The translations under genes and the position numbers were made by a program. Source: Rhodanobacter sp. B04 (lineage in GTDB: Bacteria > Pseudomonadota > Gammaproteobacteria > Xanthomonadales > Rhodanobacteraceae). From it: a stretch of 64,000 nt of DNA. Below the pieces are notes generated by a model. That model was given only the letters and a program-made list of their open reading frames with translations, was not told the origin of the DNA and searched no databases. Below, in pieces: positions 53,449 through 61,006 of this stretch. The number at the start of each line of letters is the position of its first letter. Position 1 is the stretch's first letter. The stretch is taken from contig NZ_MUNV01000007.1 in the NCBI RefSeq assembly GCF_002001125.1, positions 361,700-425,699 on the forward strand. Direction: 5' to 3'.

Positions 53449-54660
53449 ATGACCACCAACGCGAAGTGTCTGCTGGTGCTTGACGATGACGAGGCGGTGG
53501 CGCGAACCATTGGCTTCGTCGCCGAGCGTCTGGGATTTTCAGTGGCTTGCTACGATGCGCCGGAGCCATTTTTCGAGGCGGTTCGCGAGCGTAATCCCAG
53601 CCATGTGGCGCTCGATCTCATCATGCCTCGCATGGACGGGATCGAGGTGTTGCGACGGCTTGCGCTGATGCATTGTGAGGCGGAGCTGATCCTCACCAGC
53701 GGCATGGGATTGAAGGTTCTTGAATCAGCGCAGACGACGGCGTCCGAGCGTGGGTTGAACATATCCGGCGTGCTCCCCAAACCGTTTCAGCCCAGTGTGT
53801 TGAGTGAGCTTCTGAGCAGGCCTCACACCTCCGATCCGGTCTCGCGCGCAGTGACCCACGCCCCGGGCGGTCACACGGTGCAGGTGGACGAGCTCGTCGC
53901 CGCGGTGGCCTCGCGCGAGATTCAATTCCGAGTGCAGCCCAAGCTGGATCTGGGCACCCGGCTGGTGGTGGGCGCTGAGATCCTCGCCTGTTGGCCCCAT
54001 CCCCAGCAAGGCATCATTGCGCCGGATGACTTCATTCCCGTGGCTGAATCCAGCGCGCAGCTGATGCAGGGATTGACCCGGCTCGTGCTCGAACAATCGC
54101 TGAGCTGGTTTGCGCGCAGTCCGCTGTTAGCAATGGGAAGCATTGCGGTGAACCTGTCAACGCGCAGTCTGAGCGACGTTACCCTGGCCGACCATATCGA
54201 ATCGGTCTGTCGTGCTCATGGCGTGCCCACGGACAAGCTGATCCTTGAGATCACCGAGTCGTCCGCGATGGATCGCACAGCCGATACCTTTGACACGCTG
54301 ACTCGACTCTGCCTGAAGGGCTTCCGGCTGAGCGTGGACGATTTCGGGACGGGTTATTCCTCGTTGGAACAACTGGCCCGACTGCCGCTGTCGGAACTCA
54401 AGATCGACAAATCGTTTGTCATCAAGCTGCATACCTCGACCGATGCCCGGAAAATTGTCGACGCCACCATCGGGCTGGCGCGCAGCATGGGACTGATCTG
54501 CGTTGCCGAAGGCGTGGAGAACAGCGCGGCTCTGGAAACCTTGACGACCTTGGGCTGTAATTTGGCCCAGGGGTTTTACATCTCCCGCCCGCTTTCCGGC
54601 ATGGCGTTCGATACCTGGCTGCAGCGTGTCAGCGCCTGCCCGCATTTTGCGACGATGTGA
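53449..54660 (+). CDS. Receiver-EAL protein (putative c-di-GMP phosphodiesterase)
   Basis: The 403-residue protein has a REC domain (acidic residues in VLDDDE, phospho-acceptor Asp56 in LDLIMPRMDG, Lys in LPKPF), then an EAL domain from about residue 145. Catalytic motifs are EIL at 177-179 (EAL variant), NLSTRS, LEITESSA, VDDFGTGYSSLEQL, KIDKSFV and AEGVE, so activity is plausible. This is the RocR-like layout: phosphorylation controls c-di-GMP breakdown. The start is the ATG at 53449 with GGAAGGG upstream; an upstream in-frame start adds 25 atypical residues. The following large hybrid kinase may phosphorylate it. Confidence 0.9.
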   Translation: MTTNAKCLLVLDDDEAVARTIGFVAERLGFSVACYDAPEPFFEAVRERNPSHVALDLIMPRMDGIEVLRRLALMHCEAELILTSGMGLKVLESAQTTASERGLNISGVLPKPFQPSVLSELLSRPHTSDPVSRAVTHAPGGHTVQVDELVAAVASREIQFRVQPKLDLGTRLVVGAEILACWPHPQQGIIAPDDFIPVAESSAQLMQGLTRLVLEQSLSWFARSPLLAMGSIAVNLSTRSLSDVTLADHIESVCRAHGVPTDKLILEITESSAMDRTADTFDTLTRLCLKGFRLSVDDFGTGYSSLEQLARLPLSELKIDKSFVIKLHTSTDARKIVDATIGLARSMGLICVAEGVENSAALETLTTLGCNLAQGFYISRPLSGMAFDTWLQRVSACPHFATM

Positions 54661-54843
54661 GGTCGGTGAAGCGATGGGCAAGAGGCGGAGTGAGCCGAAG
54701 TTGCCACGACAAGGACGGTGCCGACAGGGAAAGCAAGTTTCCGTTGGAGGCCTCCAGGTGTCCAGCGAGGTGGCGGCGTGGCAGCTAGGTGGACGAAAGG
54801 TATCGCAGTAATTTGACGCGTGGTGACGTGAGCCGGGGACGCC

Positions 54844-57800
54844 TTGTTCAAGCGACTGATGCAATTATTTCGAAGGTCTCACACCGGTGGCGAGAGCTTG
54901 CCTTCCATCGCCGTGTCACACGCAATCCTTCAGACGTGCGATGCCGGTCTTCTCGTTGTCAGTTCGGACAGGCGCATTCTCTTTGCCAATCGTCGGGCCC
55001 GGGAGTGGTTGCTACGCGCTAACACGGGCGAGGCAACCGCGGGGTCTTCCCGCTACCTCTGGTCATTCGATGCGGTTGAGGAGATCGAGGTGCTCCCGCA
55101 GGCCGGGGCATTGACACTGGAAGCCCGCTCGGTCGAGATCGACTGGGACGGCGCGCGTGCGCAACTGATCACCTTGACCGACATCACTGAGCAACGTCGC
55201 TTGCGTAGCCTCAAGACGGAGCGTGTGCGCGTGCTTGAGCGCATGGCCCATGGCGCCTCGCTGGGTGAAATGCTCACTGCCGTGGTGCGGTTTGTCCAGT
55301 CGCAGCATCCGGACACGATCTGCACCGTGATGCTGCTGGACACGAGTGGAAAACATCTGCGCCACGGCGCGTCGACCCATTTTCCTCAGGCCATGATCGA
55401 TGCCTTCAACGGCGCGCAGATCGGCTCTGGCCGGGGTTCCTGTGGCACCGCGGCGTTCGAGAACCGCACCGTCATCGTGACGGATATCGCCGTCGATCCG
55501 CTCTGGGCACCCTGGCGCGAACTGGCGCTGAGTCAGGGCATGCGGGCATGCTGGTCCGTGCCGATCGTCTCGAGCGCCGGCCGCGTCATCGCGACGTTTG
55601 CGAATTACCGTCATGAGCGTCACGCGCCGAGCCCGGAAGAACTGGAACTGGCCCATGCCTGCGCACACATTGCAGGGATCGCCATCGAGCGACAGCGTGC
55701 CGAACACGAACTCAAACTCCTTCAGACCAGCGTCGCGCACCTCAACGATCTCATCGTCATCACGGAAGCAGAACCGGTCAGCGAACCGGGGCCGAAGCTC
55801 CTGTTCGTCAATGACGCCTTCACACGACGGACCGGCTACTCCCTGGAAGAGGTGCTGGGCAGAACGCCCCGGCTGCTTCAGGGACCCCTTACCCAGCGCG
55901 ACGAACTTGACCGGATTCGTGCGGCACTCCAGGCCTGGCAGCCGGTGCGTGCTGAATTGATCAACTACACCAAATCCGGTGAGCCATTCTGGTTGCAGTT
56001 GGACATCGTTCCAGTGGCGGATGCCTCGGGTTGGTACACCCACTGGGTGTCAGTCGAACGTGACATCACGGATGCCAAACGCGCCGAGGCTGAAGCGCTC
56101 CACTCGGCCGAGATGCAAACGTTGATCGTCCGCACCCAGCGCGAGATCGCCGAGTCGAAGGATGGATCCGAGGCCGTAATGACCCTACTAGCCCAGCGGG
56201 CTATGGAGCTGACCGGTGCCGACGCTGGAGTGGTGTTGCAGGATCAGGATGACCTGTGGACCTACCTAGCGGTGGCTGGTCTCGCAGGTCCGCACATCGG
56301 CCCGCAGCTTTCCTCCGAACGCAGCCTTGTCCTGGAGGCGGCTCGTACAGGTGAGCCACAGATCTGCCATGACGTCGAGGTGGATAAGCGTGTCGATATT
56401 CGGGCGTGTCGCGCGGTGGGTATCCGATCCGTCCTTTGCTCACCCTTGAAGGTGCAAGGTCGCGTCATCGCGGTACTGTCGGCACAGTCGACTCGAGTGA
56501 ACGCTTTCCACACCCGGGACGCAGCCAATCTGCGGATCCTGCTGGACTCCCTTGGCGCCGTGCTGCAACGGGAGCAGGCGGCCGAGGCCGTGCGTGTCTC
56601 CGAAGCGCGTTACCGGATGCTGTTCGACCAGAATCCCCAGCCGATGTGGGTTTACGACCGGGCGACGCTGGCGATCCGGTCGGTCAACGATGCGGCTGTG
56701 GAGCATTACGGATACAGCAGGGAAGAATTTGCCACGATGCGCATCACCGATCTTCGACCCCCCGAGCAGCGTGAGCGCCTAGCCAGTACGGTGCGTGCGG
56801 CGGTGTCAGGCCGCATTCATGCAGGGCTATGGAAGCATCAACTCAAAAATGGCAAGGTGATTGACGTCGAGATTTCATCGGACGATATCTCATTCGAAGG
56901 GCGGCCCGCGCGGCTGGTGCTCGCCAACGACGTGACTCAGCGCATGCGCGCCGAGCGCGAGCTTCAGCGCGTAGCGCGGGCGCAACGTCTGCTCAGTCGC
57001 TGCAACGAGGCGTTGATTCGCGCAGACAGCGAACAGGCCCTGCTCGATGCGGTGTGCCGCATTGTGGTGGAGGAAGGCGGGTATCGCATGGCCTGGGTGG
57101 GGTATGCCATGGATGACGAGACCAAGTCGGTCGTCCCCATGGCGTCCGCGGGCGAGGGAACCCAATACCTCGAAGGCATCCAGATCAGTTGGGACGAGCA
57201 TCATCCCAGTGGTCAAGGCGCCTCGGGACGAACGATCCGTCAGCGCGTGCCGGTGGTGGTGGAGGATCTTGCCCGTGACCCTGGCTATGCGCCGTGGCTG
57301 GCTTCGGCAGAGCGCTATGGATTTCGCGCCACGTGTTCGCTGCCGCTGCGCTCGGGCGACCACGCCTGTGGTCATCTGTCCATGTACGCCGCCGAGCCGC
57401 TCGCGATTGCCGCCGACGAACTGACCCTGCTGATCGAACTGGCCGATAACCTCGCTTATGGCATTGGATTCCGGCGCGCACGGGAGGAGCGCCGCCGGAT
57501 GAATGCGGCCGTGACACGGATCGCGACCAGCATGGCCGCGGGCACGGGCAAGGGCCTGTTCGAGGAAATGGCGCGGGCGATGATCGAGGCGGTGGCGGCC
57601 GATGGCGGATTCATCGCACGACTGCTCCCCGGTGAGCCTCTGTCGGCACAGACCCTCGTGGCGATCGTGGATGGCCAGGTGGAGGAAAATTTTGACTATC
57701 GGCTGGAAGGCACGCCGTGCGCGGCGTTTCGCCACGAGCAGGAGTGCGTGGTCGCCGATCAGCTGGCCGAGCAATTCCCCGGCTCACCCACCTTGAGTCG

Positions 57801-59481
57801 CATGCGGGCACGGGCCTACGTCGGCAAACGCATGGACGGATCGGACGGAAAGCCGCTGGGCATGGTCTTCGTGATCTTCCGCAAACCGCTTCAAAATGCG
57901 GAATTCGTAAACTCGGCTCTGGGCATTTTTGCTGCGCGAGGCAGCGCCATCTTTGAACGCCAGCGCGCCGACAAGCAGCTTCACGAGCAGGCCTCCCTGC
58001 TGGACAAGGCGCAAGACGGAATTGTGGTACGTGACCTTCAGCAGCGCATTACCTACTGGAACAAGGGCGCGGAGCGCATCTATGGCTGGAGCTTGGAGGA
58101 GCTGCGTGGCCAGATCCACGTGGACCCGATCTATGGTGATCCAGCCATTTTCGACGGCATCATGGCCACCATTCGCCGCGATGGCGAATGGAACGGCCGC
58201 GTGCAGCAGCGGCGCAAGGACGGACGTCCCGTCACCGTCGAGATGCATGCCACGCTGATCTGCGATGAGCATGGCTTGCCGCAATCGAGCTTCGTGATCA
58301 TCACGGACATCACGCACCGGCTGGCGCTGGAGGACCGTATACAGCACTCCGAGCGTCTGGAGATGATCGGTCAGCTCACCGGCGGCGTGGCACACGATTT
58401 CAACAATCTGCTCACGGTGATGCTCGGCAACGCCGAGATGCTGACCGAGGACTTGCGCGATCAGCCGCGGCTGCTCCAGTTGGCCGAGATGACTCGCTCC
58501 GCAGCGCAGCGCGGGGCCGAATTGACGCATCGTCTGCTTGCCTTCGCGAGACGTCAGCCGCTGGAACCTGCAGCCGTGCAGGTCAACACGCTGGTCAAGG
58601 GCATGGATCCGATCTTGCGTCGCACGCTCGGGGATGACCTTGAACTGGAATTCATCCAGGGTGCGGGACTGTGGGACGCGATGGTGGATCCCTCCCAACT
58701 CGAGGGTGCACTGCTCAATCTCTGCCTGAACGCAAGGGACGCCATGGCCCAGGGAGGACAGCTGACCATTGAGACAGCCAACGCATGGATCGATCAAGCC
58801 TATGCCAATCAGCACGCGGAAGTCGAGATCGGCCAGTACGTCCTGGTTGCGGTCTCCGACACGGGTTGCGGCATGCCTCCGGAGATCGTGGCGCGTGTGT
58901 TCGAACCGTTCTTCACCACCAAGGAGACGGGTCGAGGCACCGGGTTGGGCATGAGCATGGTGTATGGCTTCGTCAAACAGTCCCGAGGTCATATGAAGAT
59001 CTATTCCGAGCTCGGTGAGGGCACGACGATCAAGATGTACCTGCCGCGTGCCCTGCATCGGGCGAGGCGAATGGAGTCGCCAGCCACACCTCCTATTACC
59101 TTCGGCCACGCAATCATTTTGATCGTGGAGGACGATGACATGGTTCGTCGCTTCGTGGACGACCAGTTACGAAGCTTGGGCTATCAGACCCTGATGGCCC
59201 GTAACGGGCGGGAGGCTCTGGAAATATTGCGTGGTTCCGATGTCATCGATCTGTTGTTCACCGATGTGGTGATGCCTGGCGGCATGAACGGCAAGCAGCT
59301 TGCCGAGGAGGCTGTCTTGTTGCGCCCGACGCTGCGCGTATTGTTTACATCCGGCTACACCAAAAACGCCATCATTCACCGCGGACAGCTGGATCCTGGT
59401 GTCCGCTTGCTGAGCAAGCCCTACACCCGTGCCGAACTGGCACAAAAGATCAACTCCGTTCTCTCGCAAGTATCCCTATGA
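54844..59481 (+). CDS. Large hybrid sensor histidine kinase, PAS/GAF array with C-terminal receiver
   Basis: The 1545-residue soluble kinase has no transmembrane segment. Sensory domains in order are PAS (about 25-115), GAF (130-290), PAS (295-415), GAF (435-580), PAS (585-705), GAF (715-875), GAF (890-1035) and PAS (1045-1160). Then come HisKA with His1184 in GGVAHDFNNLLT, HATPase (NLCLNARDAM, DTGCGMP, GRGTGLGMSMV) and a receiver with Asp1474 in FTDVVMPGGMNG and Lys in LSKPYT. The domain limits are estimates. The start is taken as TTG 54844; ATG 54859 is also possible. The internal receiver may relay to the REC-EAL protein upstream. Confidence 0.88.
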   Translation: MFKRLMQLFRRSHTGGESLPSIAVSHAILQTCDAGLLVVSSDRRILFANRRAREWLLRANTGEATAGSSRYLWSFDAVEEIEVLPQAGALTLEARSVEIDWDGARAQLITLTDITEQRRLRSLKTERVRVLERMAHGASLGEMLTAVVRFVQSQHPDTICTVMLLDTSGKHLRHGASTHFPQAMIDAFNGAQIGSGRGSCGTAAFENRTVIVTDIAVDPLWAPWRELALSQGMRACWSVPIVSSAGRVIATFANYRHERHAPSPEELELAHACAHIAGIAIERQRAEHELKLLQTSVAHLNDLIVITEAEPVSEPGPKLLFVNDAFTRRTGYSLEEVLGRTPRLLQGPLTQRDELDRIRAALQAWQPVRAELINYTKSGEPFWLQLDIVPVADASGWYTHWVSVERDITDAKRAEAEALHSAEMQTLIVRTQREIAESKDGSEAVMTLLAQRAMELTGADAGVVLQDQDDLWTYLAVAGLAGPHIGPQLSSERSLVLEAARTGEPQICHDVEVDKRVDIRACRAVGIRSVLCSPLKVQGRVIAVLSAQSTRVNAFHTRDAANLRILLDSLGAVLQREQAAEAVRVSEARYRMLFDQNPQPMWVYDRATLAIRSVNDAAVEHYGYSREEFATMRITDLRPPEQRERLASTVRAAVSGRIHAGLWKHQLKNGKVIDVEISSDDISFEGRPARLVLANDVTQRMRAERELQRVARAQRLLSRCNEALIRADSEQALLDAVCRIVVEEGGYRMAWVGYAMDDETKSVVPMASAGEGTQYLEGIQISWDEHHPSGQGASGRTIRQRVPVVVEDLARDPGYAPWLASAERYGFRATCSLPLRSGDHACGHLSMYAAEPLAIAADELTLLIELADNLAYGIGFRRAREERRRMNAAVTRIATSMAAGTGKGLFEEMARAMIEAVAADGGFIARLLPGEPLSAQTLVAIVDGQVEENFDYRLEGTPCAAFRHEQECVVADQLAEQFPGSPTLSRMRARAYVGKRMDGSDGKPLGMVFVIFRKPLQNAEFVNSALGIFAARGSAIFERQRADKQLHEQASLLDKAQDGIVVRDLQQRITYWNKGAERIYGWSLEELRGQIHVDPIYGDPAIFDGIMATIRRDGEWNGRVQQRRKDGRPVTVEMHATLICDEHGLPQSSFVIITDITHRLALEDRIQHSERLEMIGQLTGGVAHDFNNLLTVMLGNAEMLTEDLRDQPRLLQLAEMTRSAAQRGAELTHRLLAFARRQPLEPAAVQVNTLVKGMDPILRRTLGDDLELEFIQGAGLWDAMVDPSQLEGALLNLCLNARDAMAQGGQLTIETANAWIDQAYANQHAEVEIGQYVLVAVSDTGCGMPPEIVARVFEPFFTTKETGRGTGLGMSMVYGFVKQSRGHMKIYSELGEGTTIKMYLPRALHRARRMESPATPPITFGHAIILIVEDDDMVRRFVDDQLRSLGYQTLMARNGREALEILRGSDVIDLLFTDVVMPGGMNGKQLAEEAVLLRPTLRVLFTSGYTKNAIIHRGQLDPGVRLLSKPYTRAELAQKINSVLSQVSL

Positions 59482-59579
59482 GGCAATGGCATATCGGTCC
59501 CAAGTGACCACCTCGCCCACCAGTTGATCTGACTAACGTTGCTGATCTTGCTCTCGAATTTCGTATCCCCTAACCGCGT

Positions 59580-59675
59580 TCATGGACTGATTTGTTTGGC
59601 CTGAGCGGCAAGCCAGTGCTTCTCGCACTGCATCGGGCTGACGTAGTTCAAGGTGGAGATTGTGCGTTCCGGAAC
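59580..59675 (-). pseudogene. 3' remnant of an IS3-family orfB
   Basis: On the minus strand, the last about 30 residues (TISTLNYVSPMQCEKHWLAAQ) match the C-terminus of IS3-family OrfB proteins (RRHSTLNYVSPMQFE pattern). The upstream part of the frame is unrelated. The subgroup appears different from the IS3 at 51773, so these are two separate insertions. Confidence 0.7.
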
Positions 59676-59817
59676 CGATCCATTCACTATGATCAGGGCA
59701 GCCCGGAGGTTCATCTCAACGTCAGTTATTTGTCCTCGAATTGAGCACATCGAAGGACCGTTCCTGGCCGGATAGCGACCGTGCATCGTGTCGCCATCCG
59801 GCTTGGCGTTGAGCTGA

Positions 59818-60444
59818 TCAGACCTCGGTCTGCTCTGCAATCTCAAGAGCATCTTCAACTTCGATGCCGAGGTATCGCACCGTGCTTTCGAGCTTGGTAT
59901 GTCCAAGGAGCAGTTGCACGGCACGTAGGTTCTTGGTGCGTCGGTAGATCAAAGTAGCCTTTGTACGTCGCATGGTGTGCGTACCGTACGCAGCAACATC
60001 CAAGCCAATTCCTGCGATCCACTCATTGACGATCCGTGCGTATTGCCGGGTCGAAAGGTGGTCCGAGTTGTGGATCCGGCTCGGAAACAGATAGGTGTTG
60101 GATTGAAGCTGAGCCTGCTTGATCCAAACGGAAATTGCCTCTCGCGTCGGCGCGGTGATTTCAAACTGAACCGGGCGCTGCGTCTTCTGTTGAAGGACGA
60201 TGGTGCGAGCGGAAATGTGATCCGCAGAACCGACATCGCGGACCCGTAGCTTGACCAGGTCACATGCCCTCAGCTTGCTGTCGATCGCCAGATCGAACAA
60301 GGCAAGATCACGAACCTTCCTTGCCAGTTGAAGGCGGATCCGAATTGCCCAGATGTCGCGGAGCCTGAGGGGAGCCTTTTGCCCGGTAAGTTTGCCCTTG
60401 TTCCAGGGTTCGCGGCGTTGGATGGAAGTATCAATCGTGTTCAT
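59818..60444 (-). CDS. Small tyrosine recombinase (FimB/FimE-sized integrase)
   Basis: The 208-residue protein is almost only the catalytic domain. The catalytic set is visible: Arg59 (SKLRACDLVKLR), a Lys around 87-90 (LQQKTQRP), His156 and Arg159 (HTMRRTKA), His182 (LLGHTKLES) and Tyr191 (RYLGIE). The length and lack of an N-terminal arm-binding domain fit FimB/FimE-like recombinases that invert short DNA segments. The ATG at 60444 gives MNTIDTSIQRR; the longer upstream start is not needed. The surrounding GC is visibly lower than in the neighbours. It has no phage partner genes nearby. Confidence 0.88.
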   Translation of the reverse strand: MNTIDTSIQRREPWNKGKLTGQKAPLRLRDIWAIRIRLQLARKVRDLALFDLAIDSKLRACDLVKLRVRDVGSADHISARTIVLQQKTQRPVQFEITAPTREAISVWIKQAQLQSNTYLFPSRIHNSDHLSTRQYARIVNEWIAGIGLDVAAYGTHTMRRTKATLIYRRTKNLRAVQLLLGHTKLESTVRYLGIEVEDALEIAEQTEV

Positions 60445-61006
60445 GGCAGGACTCCTACCGAGGTGGTGGAGCCTGCCAGCCTGCGCCAATATCTTGAATG
60501 GGCAATGTTCGACCCTAAACGGACATTCGCGGTCAAACGCTTTTTGGACGGTGGGACGGTTCGTACGGTCATTGGGTTTGCTGTGCTTGCGCTATCGCTC
60601 ACGGCTTCGGTCTTTTGGTGCAAGCATCGGCCTGTGACAAGAATTGCCAAGCAAAGCTAGATGGCCTGTTCGCAGGCATGGACTTGGGTAGCACCTTGCC
60701 GATGTCGCGCGCAACGGCGAGGCCGGCCGCTGACCGTGATCCCTCGGCTGCGCCGTGGAAACGACGTCGTAGTGCGGCACACCGAGACGGCGTGGCAAAG
60801 CCGAGGCGCACGACCCTGAGCAGCCTCCTTCGATGACGCGCCGCCACACAATTGGAGCACCGCATAAGGCTCCCGGTGCGGCAAAACTCCCAATGGAGAA
60901 CGCCACTGATTTGCAAACTTCAAGGTAGTTCCGCTGACCAGAAGGTCCCCGTTTTTTCGGGCTATGATCAACGGGTCTGCCCCGCCGGGCGGGAAGTGGA
61001 GACATC
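60445..61006. other. Intergenic stretch without a clear gene
   Basis: About 560 bp lie between the divergent recombinase and CHASE-GGDEF-EAL genes. A plus-strand frame to 60660 includes one hydrophobic segment (VIGFAVLALSLTASVFW) but shows no known domain and starts within the recombinase antisense. A TATGAT at about 60961 could be the -10 of the next gene. Confidence 0.5.

Noticed and set aside
60328..60660. Plus-strand 110-codon frame with one hydrophobic segment
   Set aside because: It starts inside the antisense of the recombinase gene and has no recognisable domain; the recombinase frame has a full catalytic set.
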